A DNA stretch of 57,797 bases from Pseudolysinimonas_A sp044239695. Lineage in GTDB: Bacteria > Actinomycetota > Actinomycetes > Actinomycetales > Microbacteriaceae. The position numbers were made by a program, and so were the translations under genes. Under the pieces are notes generated by a model. The model did no database searches. It saw only the letters and a list, made by a program, of their open reading frames with translations, and was not told the origin of the DNA. The DNA lies in assembly GCF_044239695.1 (NCBI RefSeq), contig NZ_JBIIAW010000005.1:1-57797 (forward strand). Direction: 5' to 3'. Positions 39,662-48,294 of this stretch are shown one piece after another. Within the stretch, counting starts at the first letter, position 1. Every line of letters starts with the position of its first letter.

Positions 39662-41776
39662 ATGCTCGTGACATCCGCTTTCGCCCTGCCCGACCGCCTC
39701 GTCGCCAAATCCGACCCGGCGCTCATCGGCGACGACGAGCAGCACTTCGCCCGGATCGCCGCCACCCTCGAGCAGCAGATCGCCGACCTCACGTCGCGCC
39801 TGGAAGAGACCCTGCGGATGGAGGCCGGCGACGGGCAGAAGGCCCTCGACCGCGACCAGGAGGTGCACCGACTGTCGTCGCGGCTGCGCACCCTCCACCG
39901 GTTCGGGCTCGACCTCTGCCTCGGGCGGATGGTGCCGGCCGAGGGCGCTCCGGTGTACATCGGACGCCTCGGACTCAACGGACCCGACGGCGAACGCCTG
40001 CTGATCGACTGGCGCTCGCCGGCATCCGAACCGTTCTTCGGCGCCACCCACGCCGACCCGCGCGGCCTCGCCAGCCGCCGCCGCTACCGCTGGACCCAGG
40101 GCCGCATCACCGACTACTGGGATGAGGTGTTCACCGACGAAGGCCTGTCGCACGCGGCGGCGCTCGACGACCAGTCGGCGTTCATCGCGAGCCTCGGCGC
40201 GGGACGGTCGAGCCGCATGCGCGACGTGCTCGGCACCATCCAGGCGGATCAGGATGCCATCATCCGCGCCGGATCCCGCGGGGCCCTCGTCGTCGACGGC
40301 GGACCGGGCACCGGCAAGACCGTCGTCGCGCTGCACCGCACCGCGTACCTGCTCTACTCCGACGCCCGGCTGTCGCGGCGGCACGGCGGCGTGCTGTTCG
40401 TCGGGCCGAGCGCCGCCTACCTCTCCTACGTGGATGACGTGCTGCCGAGTCTCGGCGAAGACGGGGTGCAGATCTCCACCCTGCGCGACCTCGTTCCCGA
40501 AGGGGTCGCGGCCGGCGACGACACCCCCGCGGCCGCGCGGCTCAAGGCGTCGGGCGACCTGGGCCGGGCGCTCGAGAACGCGGTGCGCGGCTACGAGCGG
40601 CCGCCGGCGACCGGGCTGCTCGTCGAGACCGACTGGGCGCGGGTCGAGATCACGCGCGACGACTGGGCCGACGCGTTCGAGTCGGCCGAGCCCGGCGTCT
40701 CGCACAACCAGGCGCGGCGGCAGGTCTGGGACGCGCTGCTCGAGATCGTGCACCGCGACCTCGGCGAGGAGGATGTGCGCGCGCGGGCCTCCCTGCAGCA
40801 GAGTCGCGACCTGCGTGCGGCGTTCAACCGCGCCTGGCCGCTGCTCGACCCGGTGGGCGTCGTCGCCGACCTGCTCTCGGTGCCGTCGTACCTGCGGGCG
40901 TGCGCGCCCTGGCTGAGCGAGGCCAAGATCGCCGACCTCCAGCGGGCCGACGCCCGTGCCTGGACGACCGCCGACCTGCCGCTGCTCGACGCCGCGCGTC
41001 ACCGCATCGGCGACCCCGACGAACCCCGCCGGCGCCGTCAGCGCGAAGCCGCCCTCGCCGCGGCGAGCGACCGGATGGACCGCGTCGTCGACCAGCTCGT
41101 CGCCTCGATGGACCTCGACGACGGCGAAGGGCTCATGTCGATCCTCACCGGCACCGACGCCCGGGAGTCGCTGATCGACGAGGCCGAACTCGCGGGAGAT
41201 GCCCCCGACCTGCTCGCCGGACCGTTCGCGCACATCGTCGTCGACGAGGCGCAGGAGCTCACGGATGCCGAGTGGGCGATGTTGCTGCGGCGCTGCCCGT
41301 CGCGCAGTTTCACGATCGTCGGCGACCGCGCGCAGGCACGCGCGGGGTTCCCCGAGTCGTGGGCCGAACGGCTGGCGCGGGTCGGCATCCCGAACGTCGA
41401 GGTCGCCTCGCTCACCGTCAACTACCGCACGCCCGAAGAGGTGATGGCCGAGGCCGAACCGGTGATCCGCGCGGCGCTGCCGGATGCCAACGTGCCCACG
41501 TCGATCCGGTCGAACGGGGTTCCGGTGCACCACGGGACGCGTGCGGAGCTCGCCAGCATCCTGAGTCGGTGGGAGGAAACCCACGACGAGGGTGTCGCGG
41601 TGGTCATCGGCGACCCGGCGTTCGAGGCCACGACGCGGGTGCGCTCGCTCACCCCCGCGGGCGCGAAGGGGCTCGAGTTCGACCTCGTCGTGCTCGTCGA
41701 CCCCGAGCAGTTCGGGGCGGTCGACCGCTACGTCGCGATGACCCGCACGACCGAGCGCCTGGTGGTGCTCAGCTAG
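39662..41776 (+). CDS. HelD/HelR-type RNA polymerase recycling motor ATPase (UvrD-like)
   Basis: 704 residues. An N-terminal coiled coil (about 20-70) that would insert into an RNA polymerase channel is followed by Walker A GGPGTGKT (213-220), Walker B VVDEAQE (Asp528-Glu529), a QxxR-like NYRTPEEV and a C-terminal AMTRTTERL. This order is characteristic of HelD proteins, superfamily 1 ATPases that remove RNA polymerase from DNA. In actinobacteria the HelR branch gives rifampicin tolerance; whether this is HelR or another HelD class cannot be decided without a tree. Ends next to a palindromic repeat. Confidence 0.87.
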   Translation: MLVTSAFALPDRLVAKSDPALIGDDEQHFARIAATLEQQIADLTSRLEETLRMEAGDGQKALDRDQEVHRLSSRLRTLHRFGLDLCLGRMVPAEGAPVYIGRLGLNGPDGERLLIDWRSPASEPFFGATHADPRGLASRRRYRWTQGRITDYWDEVFTDEGLSHAAALDDQSAFIASLGAGRSSRMRDVLGTIQADQDAIIRAGSRGALVVDGGPGTGKTVVALHRTAYLLYSDARLSRRHGGVLFVGPSAAYLSYVDDVLPSLGEDGVQISTLRDLVPEGVAAGDDTPAAARLKASGDLGRALENAVRGYERPPATGLLVETDWARVEITRDDWADAFESAEPGVSHNQARRQVWDALLEIVHRDLGEEDVRARASLQQSRDLRAAFNRAWPLLDPVGVVADLLSVPSYLRACAPWLSEAKIADLQRADARAWTTADLPLLDAARHRIGDPDEPRRRRQREAALAAASDRMDRVVDQLVASMDLDDGEGLMSILTGTDARESLIDEAELAGDAPDLLAGPFAHIVVDEAQELTDAEWAMLLRRCPSRSFTIVGDRAQARAGFPESWAERLARVGIPNVEVASLTVNYRTPEEVMAEAEPVIRAALPDANVPTSIRSNGVPVHHGTRAELASILSRWEETHDEGVAVVIGDPAFEATTRVRSLTPAGAKGLEFDLVVLVDPEQFGAVDRYVAMTRTTERLVVLS

Positions 41777-41778
41777 CG

Positions 41779-41816
41779 GGGTTTCGATACACCGCCTGCG
41801 GCGGCACTCAACCCGC
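41779..41816. repeat. Imperfect palindromic repeat, copy 3
   Basis: GGTTTCGATACA arm, inner stem CCGCC-TGC-GGCGG, CACTCAACCCGC arm. It lies between the convergent helR and hydrolase genes. Confidence 0.85.
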
Positions 41817-41827
41817 GAGGTGGGCGG

Positions 41828-42700
41828 CTACGCGGCGGGCGCGAGGTGGGCGTCGAGCCAGGCGACGAGGTCGGCGATCACCTCGTCGCGGTTGATCTCG
41901 TTGAACATCTCGTGGCGGCCGTCCTCGTAGATCTTCACCACGACATCCGAGAGTCCCTGCCGGCGGTACGCCCGCGCGAGAAGTTCGACGCTGCGCGGTC
42001 CGCCGAGCGGGTCCTCCTCGCCGATGAGGATGAGGATCGGCAGGTCGCGGCTGAGCTTCGTCGGACGCCCCATCAGGCCGAGCGCCTCGCGCACGCCGAA
42101 CAGCTTCGCGACCTTCGCGTCGAAGGTGAGCGGGTCGGCGTCGAAGCGCGTCCACACGTCGGGGTCGCGGCTCAGCCACTCGGTGCCGACGCCGCCGCCG
42201 GGCGGACGGTGCCGCTTGGAGAGGTCGCCGCCGTTCATGTGGATGAGCGTGCGGTAGGCGGTGCCGGAGAGCACGACCGCGGTGTACGGGCTCGCGTCGT
42301 CGTTGAGCATCCGCTGGGCGAGCAGCGAGCCGAGGCTGTGACCGAGCAGCACGAGCGGCAGCTTCGGATGCTCGTCGTGCGCGATGCCCGAGAGCTGCCG
42401 GATGCCGGCGATCATCGCCTTCACCCCGCCCGGGCCGAGCTTGCCCATCTTCGTGAGGTCCGACCCGTGCTGTTCGAGACCGGTCTGGCCGTGCCCGCGG
42501 AGATCGCCGGCGTAGACGGTGTACCCGGCGGTGACGAGAGCCTGCGCGAGGTCTTCGTAGCGCGTCGCGTATTCGCCCACCCCGTGCACGATCTGCACGA
42601 CGCCCTTCGGCGCGCCCGCCCGCCAGACGTAGTAATGGATGCTGACGCCTTCGGCATCCTGGAACGTGTAGTCGCCCCGCGCGGCGGTGAACTTCGGCAT
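41828..42700 (-). CDS. Alpha/beta hydrolase, monoacylglycerol-lipase/S33 type
   Basis: 290 residues, cytoplasmic. Oxyanion loop HGVGEYATRYE, nucleophile elbow GHSLG (serine near 122), acid in IGEEDPLGG and histidine in DGRHEMFNE form a complete triad. It resembles monoacylglycerol lipases and lysophospholipases (Hydrolase_4). GGAGG lies 5 bases before the ATG. Monocistronic, divergent from marR. Confidence 0.9.
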   Translation of the reverse strand: MPKFTAARGDYTFQDAEGVSIHYYVWRAGAPKGVVQIVHGVGEYATRYEDLAQALVTAGYTVYAGDLRGHGQTGLEQHGSDLTKMGKLGPGGVKAMIAGIRQLSGIAHDEHPKLPLVLLGHSLGSLLAQRMLNDDASPYTAVVLSGTAYRTLIHMNGGDLSKRHRPPGGGVGTEWLSRDPDVWTRFDADPLTFDAKVAKLFGVREALGLMGRPTKLSRDLPILILIGEEDPLGGPRSVELLARAYRRQGLSDVVVKIYEDGRHEMFNEINRDEVIADLVAWLDAHLAPAA

Positions 42701-42750
42701 CGGTGCCTCCTCGTGAGGCCCATCGTAAGACCTCCCCGAGCGCCAAGCAG

Positions 42751-42777
42751 TTAGCGTTGCTAATGAGTTAGGCTAAC
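42751..42777. promoter_or_regulatory. Tandem inverted repeats at the marR promoter
   Basis: TTAGCGTTGCTAA (42751-42763) and GTTAGGCTAAC (42767-42777) are both perfect inverted repeats and share TTAGC-type half-sites. They lie 5-31 bases before the marR start and are a good MarR operator. The second also equals the 11-base core of DtxR/IdeR iron boxes, so iron control is an alternative. Confidence 0.6.
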
Positions 42778-42781
42778 GATC

Positions 42782-43201
42782 GTGGCACGCCGAGAGAACG
42801 ACGACGAGCTGCGGATCGTGCTCCAGCGCGTCGCCCGGCGCATCCGCAGCAACCGGGCCGACGGCGACCTCGGCGACTCCCAGCTCTCGGTGCTGTTCCA
42901 CGTCGAGATGCGGGGTCCGCTCACGCCGACCGAACTCGCCGCCCTCGAGCACATCACGCCGCCGTCGATGAACCGCACCGTCAACTGGCTCGAAGAAGCC
43001 GGCTTCGCCGTGCGCGAGCGCGCGACCGACGACGCCCGCAAGGTGCGCGTCACCCTGACCCCCGCCGGCCAGGCACTGCTCGCCGAGACGCGGCGGCTGC
43101 GCTCGGCCTGGTTCTCCGACGAACTCGCCGCCCTCACCGCCGACGAGCGCGCGGCGCTGGAGACCGCCCTGCCTGCTCTGCGAAAACTCGCCGGCGCATG
43201 A
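42782..43201 (+). CDS. MarR-family transcriptional regulator
   Basis: 139 residues from GTG. Winged helix with LTPTELAALEHITPPSMNRT (about 48-67) as recognition helix and RATDDARKVRVTLT as the wing. Typical MarR length. Its stop overlaps the start of the exporter gene (ATGA), so it is a repressor co-transcribed with the pump it presumably controls, acting on the inverted repeats just upstream. Ligand unknown. Confidence 0.92.
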   Translation: MARRENDDELRIVLQRVARRIRSNRADGDLGDSQLSVLFHVEMRGPLTPTELAALEHITPPSMNRTVNWLEEAGFAVRERATDDARKVRVTLTPAGQALLAETRRLRSAWFSDELAALTADERAALETALPALRKLAGA

Positions 43202-44520
43202 GCGCGATGTTCCGCGCCCTCGGCGTGCGCAACTACCGACTGTGGTTCGCCGGCACCCTCGTCTCGAGCGTCGGACTGTGGATGCAGCGCATCGCGCAGG
43301 ACTGGCTCGTTCTGACCGAGCTCACCGACGACGACGCGAGCGCCGTCGGGCTGACGATGGCCCTCAACTTCGGGCCCCAACTGCTGCTCGCCCCGTTCGC
43401 GGGCGTGATCACCGACCGGGTCAGCCGTCGGGCGCTGCTCGTCGTCACGCAGATCGCGATGGCGGTGCTCGCGGTCGGCCTCGGCGTGCTCACCGTCACC
43501 GGGGTCGTCGAACTCTGGATGGTGTTCGGCTTCGCCCTCGCCCTCGGCATCGCGTCGGCCTTCGACGCCCCCGCGCGGCAGGCCTTCGTCAGCGATCTCG
43601 TACCCGTCGACCGGCTCGGCAACGCCGTCGCCCTCGGTGCCACGGCCTTCAACAGCGCGCGGCTGATCGGCCCCGCGCTCGCCGGGCTGCTCGTGGCCGC
43701 GATCGGCACCGGGTGGGTGTTCTTCATCAACGCCGCCACCTACCTCGCGGTGATCCTCGTGCTCGGCCTGCTCCGCCGCGACGACTTCACGGAGCGACGG
43801 CGGTCGCCGCGCTCGGCGAGCGGATTCCGCGACGGCTTGCGCTATCTGCGCAAACGACCCGACATCCGTCTGGTTCTCGTCGTGGTGTTCCTCATCGGCA
43901 TCTTCGGACTCAACTTCGCGCTCTTCCTGGCGACGATGGTGCGCATCGAATTCGAGGCGGGGCCGGAAGCCCTCGGCATCGTGTCGTCGATCATGGCGGT
44001 CGGGTCGGTGATCGGCGCACTGCTCTCCGCCCGCCGGGAACGCCCCCGCCTGCGCACCGTGACGATCGCGGGTGCCGGGCTGGCGCTCGGCCTGGTCGCC
44101 TGCGCCGCCGCGCCGAACCTCGTCACGTTCGCCGCCGCCGCCGTCGTCACCGGCTTCGCGTCGCTCACGATGCTCACCACGGCGAACGGCTACGTGCAGA
44201 CGATGACCAGCCCCGCGTTCCGCGGCCGGGTGATGGCGGTCTACCTCGCGGTGCTCTTCGGCGGCACCCCGATCGGCGCGCCGCTGCTCGGCGCGATCGC
44301 CAACGTCGCCGGACCGCGCTGGGCCCTGCTGGTCGGCGCGGCCGGCTGCCTGCTCGCCGCGGTGATCGCTGCCGCCTTCTTCGTGCGCACCCGGCAGGTG
44401 CGCCTGCGATTCGTGCGGCGCGTCTGGCCGCTACGGGTGGAGTACGGCAACAGCTCGTTCGGCCGCGAGCTCGCGACCACCGAGATCGCGATCGTGGAGG
44501 CCGAGACCACGAAGGTCTAA
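43198..44520 (+). CDS. MFS exporter (MFS_3, transmembrane secretion effector type)
   Basis: 440 residues, 12 helices. N-terminal NYRLWFAGTLVSSVGLWMQR (about 11-30) is typical of the MFS_3 branch, with motif A-like GVITDRVSRR in loop 2-3 and DAPARQAFVSDLVP in the middle. It is co-translated with marR; the pair probably exports the compound sensed by MarR. A polar tail of about 35 residues closes the protein. Confidence 0.9.
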   Translation: MSAMFRALGVRNYRLWFAGTLVSSVGLWMQRIAQDWLVLTELTDDDASAVGLTMALNFGPQLLLAPFAGVITDRVSRRALLVVTQIAMAVLAVGLGVLTVTGVVELWMVFGFALALGIASAFDAPARQAFVSDLVPVDRLGNAVALGATAFNSARLIGPALAGLLVAAIGTGWVFFINAATYLAVILVLGLLRRDDFTERRRSPRSASGFRDGLRYLRKRPDIRLVLVVVFLIGIFGLNFALFLATMVRIEFEAGPEALGIVSSIMAVGSVIGALLSARRERPRLRTVTIAGAGLALGLVACAAAPNLVTFAAAAVVTGFASLTMLTTANGYVQTMTSPAFRGRVMAVYLAVLFGGTPIGAPLLGAIANVAGPRWALLVGAAGCLLAAVIAAAFFVRTRQVRLRFVRRVWPLRVEYGNSSFGRELATTEIAIVEAETTKV

Positions 44521-44556
44521 CGCGACCGGCGCGCGGGCGCCTGGTTGGATGGAGCC

Positions 44557-45726
44557 ATGGCGGATGCGTGGGTTCCTGTGTCGACGGCCGTGCTGGAAAG
44601 CGGTTTCACCGGCGTCGCCGCCGTGCAGACCGCGCCCGAGGGGATCACGCCGCTGCGCCTGCATCCCGACCTCCTGCGCCGGTCACCCGACGGGCTCGCG
44701 CTCATGGCCGAGTTCACCAGCGGAGTGCGGCTTCGGCTCGTCACCGCGGCCGACCGACTGCGGCTGACCGCCGTCTTCACGCGGTACGTGATGGCACACC
44801 TCGACCACGCGGTCTCCCGCGCCGAAGTGCTCGCCGAGATCGACGGGGTCGTCGTCGACCGCGCCGTGGCCGACCCGACCGCCCTCGTCGCCGAACGCAA
44901 GGACGCCCCGCTCGAACGTGGCGCCGCGGTCGAGTCCATGCTCGAACTCACGCTCGGCTCCGCGTCGGAGCCCCGGGAGGTGGTGCTCTGGCTGCCGGCC
45001 GACGCCGGCGTGCGCATCCTCGCCCTCGAGGCGACCGCCGAGGTCGTCGCGGCTCCGACGCTCACCCTTCCCCGCTGGGTGCACCACGGATCGTCGATCA
45101 GCCACGGTGGGGATGCCGCCGACGCCCGCTCCACCTGGCCCGCGCAGGCGGCGCGCGCCCTCGGGCTCGCCGGCACCAACCTCGGCTTCGGCGGCAACGC
45201 GATGATCGACCCGCCTGTCGCGCGCGCGATCGCGCGCCTCGACGCCGACGTCATCACCCTGAGCTTCGGCATCAACATCGTCACCGGGGATGCGATGCGG
45301 CGCCGCGTCTTCGGGCCCGCGCTGCACGGCTTCCTCGACACGGTGCGCGACGCGCATCCCGAGGTGCCGATCGTCGTCATCTCGGCGATCTCCTGCCCCG
45401 GGTTCGAAGACCTCCCCGGGCCGCGGCGTCTCGACGAGAACGGACGACTCACCGGCACCTCACGACCGGGGGATGCCGGCGCCCTCTCGCTCTCGGCCAC
45501 CCGGGACGCGATCGCCGAAGTGCTCGCCGCCCGCACCGACGACCCGCGGCTGTTCGGGATGGACGGGCGCGACCTGCTCGGCCCCGACGACGTGCACCAC
45601 CTCTACGACGGCCTGCATCCCGACCCGGCGGGGTACGACCTCATGGCGCGCCGCTTCGTCGCCCTCGCGCGCGACCCCGGGCATCCCCTCGGCCGCGCGT
45701 TCCTCGCCGCCACCCCCGCGGGTTGA
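44557..45726 (+). CDS. SGNH/GDSL-family esterase with N-terminal beta-sandwich
   Basis: 389 residues, no signal peptide seen. About 170 residues of beta-rich domain precede an SGNH hydrolase: block I HHGSSISHGG (serine near 183), block II GFGGNAMIDP, block III FGINIV and block V DGLHPDPAGY. This layout fits carbohydrate acetylesterases. ATG preferred over an upstream TTG. The TGA and the last residues PAG come from palindromic repeat copy 4. Alone on this strand between marR-MFS and the sugar-acid operon. Confidence 0.87.
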   Translation: MADAWVPVSTAVLESGFTGVAAVQTAPEGITPLRLHPDLLRRSPDGLALMAEFTSGVRLRLVTAADRLRLTAVFTRYVMAHLDHAVSRAEVLAEIDGVVVDRAVADPTALVAERKDAPLERGAAVESMLELTLGSASEPREVVLWLPADAGVRILALEATAEVVAAPTLTLPRWVHHGSSISHGGDAADARSTWPAQAARALGLAGTNLGFGGNAMIDPPVARAIARLDADVITLSFGINIVTGDAMRRRVFGPALHGFLDTVRDAHPEVPIVVISAISCPGFEDLPGPRRLDENGRLTGTSRPGDAGALSLSATRDAIAEVLAARTDDPRLFGMDGRDLLGPDDVHHLYDGLHPDPAGYDLMARRFVALARDPGHPLGRAFLAATPAG

Positions 45727-45758
45727 GTGCCGCGCGTCAGCGCGGTGTATCGAAACCC
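45718..45758. repeat. Imperfect palindromic repeat, copy 4 (left half of an inverted pair)
   Basis: GCGGGTTGAGTG arm, inner stem CCGCGC-GTCA-GCGCGG, TGTATCGAAACCC arm. Contains the stop of the SGNH gene. Confidence 0.87.
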
Positions 45759-45778
45759 ACCGCCGAGGAACCCGGGGG

Positions 45779-45820
45779 CGGTTTCGATACACCCGCGCTG
45801 CGCGCGGGCACTCAACCCGC
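45779..45820. repeat. Imperfect palindromic repeat, copy 5 (right half of an inverted pair)
   Basis: Opposite orientation to copy 4, 20 bases away. Inner stem CCCGCGC-TGC-GCGCGGG. Contains the stop of the convergent dehydrogenase gene. Confidence 0.87.
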
Positions 45821-47227
45821 GGGGGAAAGGACTCCGTCGATGCGGCGGGGGATGCGGAGGGGGTTGGCGTCGCGCAGGGCGGGGGGCAGGACCGCGTCGG
45901 GCGCATCCTGATAGACGATCGGACGCAGGAAGCGCCGCACCGCGGTCGCCCCGACGGAGGTGTGCTGGGAGGTCGTCGCCGGCCACGGCCCGCCGTGGTG
46001 CTGCGACCAGGTGACCGCGACCCCCGTCGGCCAGCCGGCGAACAGCACCCGTCCGGCGATCGCCTCGAGCCGCGGCAGCAGGTCGTCGACCGGCTCGTCG
46101 GGGGCGGCGTGGAGGGTCGCGGTGAGGCTGCCCTCGAGCTCGTCGAGCGCGTCGGCGAGCTCGGCGCGCGAGGCGTAGCGCACGAGCAGCGCGAACGGCC
46201 CGAAGACCTCGGCGAGCAGCTCGTCGGCATGGGCGCGGAGGGTCGCGACATCGGTGACCGCGACGGCCGGCCCACCCGTCGAGCCCGCCACGAGGGAGAC
46301 ACCGGGCACCGACTCGACCCGCTCGCTGCCCGACTGGAATCCGTCGGCGATCGAGGGAGTGAGCATCCGCGGGGTGTCGGCGCCGACGAGCGGAGCGAGC
46401 GCCGCCTCGAGCGCGGAGCCCTCGGGCAGGAAGACGACGCCGGGTTTCGTGCAGAACTGGCCCGCGCCGAGTTGGAACGAGCCGGCGAACCCGGCCGCGA
46501 GCTCGGCACCCCGGGCGGCGTCGGCCTCCGCGGTGACGACGACGGGGTTGATGCTGCCGAGTTCACCGAAGAACGGGATCGGCGCGGGGCGCGCCGCCGC
46601 GCGGTCGTGCAGGGCGCGACCCCCGCCGAGCGACCCGGTGAACGCGACGGCCGTGATCGCGGGATGGTCGACGAGCTCCAGCCCGGCCTCGAACCCGTCC
46701 ACGAGGGCGAAGGCCCCGGCGGGCGCTCCGGCGGCGGCGAGCGCCTCCGTGACCAGATCCGCCGTGCGCCGCGACAGCCGAGGATGCCCCGGATGCGCCT
46801 TGACGATCACCGGACACCCGACGGCGAGCGCGGAGGCGGTGTCGCCCCCCGCCACCGAGAACGCGAACGGGAAGTTGGAGGCCGAGAAGACCGCGACCGG
46901 CCCGGTCGGCCGGAGCATGCGCCGCAGGTCGGGGCGCGGCGGGGTGGCGTCGGGCACGGCGTGGTCGATCGTCGCCTCGAGGTAGGAGCCCTCGGTGACG
47001 ACGGCCGCGAACATCCTCAACTGTCCCGTGGTGCGGGCGACCTCGCCGCGCAGGCGGGTCTCGCCGAGCCCGGTCTCCTCGTCGGCGATCGCCACGAGTT
47101 CGTCGGCGGCGGCGTCGAGGCGGTCGGCGATCGCGGTGAGCCAGCCGGCGCGCGCGGCGTCGCTCGCGGAGCGGGTGGCCTCGAAAGCCCGGGCCGCGGA
47201 GGTGGCGGCGGTGTCGACGTCGGTCAT
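45812..47227 (-). CDS. 2-Oxoglutarate-semialdehyde (2,5-dioxovalerate) dehydrogenase, ALDH family
   Basis: 471 residues. ALDH landmarks: SNFPFAFSVAGGDTASALA, cofactor loop FTGSLGGG, general base in FFGELGS (Glu222) and nucleophile in GQFCTKPG (Cys259). The GQFC form and the gene's company match the NADP-type KGSADH branch, which oxidises 2-oxoglutarate semialdehyde to 2-oxoglutarate, the last step of aldarate catabolism. The ATG overlaps the dehydratase stop (ATGA). The TGA lies in repeat copy 5, ending the protein in SPAG. The longer frame upstream belongs to neighbouring genes. Confidence 0.88.
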   Translation of the reverse strand: MTDVDTAATSAARAFEATRSASDAARAGWLTAIADRLDAAADELVAIADEETGLGETRLRGEVARTTGQLRMFAAVVTEGSYLEATIDHAVPDATPPRPDLRRMLRPTGPVAVFSASNFPFAFSVAGGDTASALAVGCPVIVKAHPGHPRLSRRTADLVTEALAAAGAPAGAFALVDGFEAGLELVDHPAITAVAFTGSLGGGRALHDRAAARPAPIPFFGELGSINPVVVTAEADAARGAELAAGFAGSFQLGAGQFCTKPGVVFLPEGSALEAALAPLVGADTPRMLTPSIADGFQSGSERVESVPGVSLVAGSTGGPAVAVTDVATLRAHADELLAEVFGPFALLVRYASRAELADALDELEGSLTATLHAAPDEPVDDLLPRLEAIAGRVLFAGWPTGVAVTWSQHHGGPWPATTSQHTSVGATAVRRFLRPIVYQDAPDAVLPPALRDANPLRIPRRIDGVLSPAG

Positions 47228-48294
47228 GAGGGGTCTCCTTCGGTGAATTGCAGCCCGAGCCCGAGCGCCGGTCCTCCCGAGGCCCAGCCGTCCTCGACGA
47301 CGACGCCCGACGGCGCCACGAGCACCCCGAGGTCGCCGAAGCCGGCCTCCTCGACGTCTTCGACCCAGGTGCGTTCGGGTAGCGCGAACGCGAGCTGGGC
47401 CGACAGTTCGGGCAGCAGGTGCGGCGCCAGCTCGACGCCGCGCTCGCGCGCGAGGTCGGCGATCGTCAGGAACGGGGTGATGCCGCCCACGCGGACGACG
47501 TTCGGTTGCACGACGTCGACCACCCCGGCATCCAGGAAGTCGCGGAAGCGGTGGAGGGTGTGCACGTTCTCGCCGAGCGCGATCGGGACGCCGGTGCGCT
47601 GCCGCAACTCGCGGTGGGCGGCGAGGTCGTCGGCGCGGAGCGGCTCCTCGATCCAGAGCGGATCGACGGGCGCGAAGAGTTCGAGCGCGGTCGCCGCCCG
47701 GTCGACGTCCCAGCGCTGGTTGGCGTCGATCATCAGGCCGCGGTCGCCGAGCACCGCGCGCACCGCCTGAAGCCGGTCGAGGTCCTCGAGCGGGTCGGGC
47801 TTGCCGACCTTGATCTTCACGGCCGAGAACCCGGCGTCGACCCAGCGCCGCACCTGCGCGACGAGGTCGTCGAGCGGGTAGTGCAGATTCACCCCCGAGC
47901 CGTAGGCCGGCTGGCGATCGTGCCGCCGACCGAGAAGCTCCGGGATGCCGACCCCCGCCCGCCGCGCGCGCAGATCCCAGAGCGCGAGGTCGATCCCGGC
48001 GAGCGCGATCGTCGTGACGCCGCCCCCGCCCGCCTCGTGCACGTGCTCCCAGAGGCCCGGCCAGATCGCGGGGTCCGCGGGACGGCCGAGGGCGGCGGGA
48101 GCGAGGTGGTCGTCGAGCATCGCCTGCACCGCGCGGGCGCCGATCGACGGCGTCCACGAGAACCCGTGCCCGACGCCGCCGTCCGAGTCGTGCACGTCGA
48201 CGGCGACGACGTGGATCTCCGTGACGTCGGGCCCCCACGGGCGGGTGAGCGGGATGCGGCGCAGCCGGGTGTCGACCCGGACGAGGGTGCTCAC
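47224..48294 (-). CDS. Enolase-superfamily sugar-acid dehydratase (mandelate racemase/muconate lactonising type)
   Basis: 356 residues from GTG. The KxK base pair is KIK (160-162), the metal ligands are Asp190 (DANQRW), Glu216 (WIEEP) and Glu242 (GENVHT), and His292 (APHLLPE) is the second base. The protein should abstract the alpha proton of an acid sugar and eliminate water. With KdgD and the semialdehyde dehydrogenase beside it, glucarate or galactarate is the expected substrate; a sugar-monoacid dehydratase is the alternative. Both ends overlap neighbours (GTGA and ATGA). Confidence 0.87.
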   Translation of the reverse strand: MSTLVRVDTRLRRIPLTRPWGPDVTEIHVVAVDVHDSDGGVGHGFSWTPSIGARAVQAMLDDHLAPAALGRPADPAIWPGLWEHVHEAGGGGVTTIALAGIDLALWDLRARRAGVGIPELLGRRHDRQPAYGSGVNLHYPLDDLVAQVRRWVDAGFSAVKIKVGKPDPLEDLDRLQAVRAVLGDRGLMIDANQRWDVDRAATALELFAPVDPLWIEEPLRADDLAAHRELRQRTGVPIALGENVHTLHRFRDFLDAGVVDVVQPNVVRVGGITPFLTIADLARERGVELAPHLLPELSAQLAFALPERTWVEDVEEAGFGDLGVLVAPSGVVVEDGWASGGPALGLGLQFTEGDPS

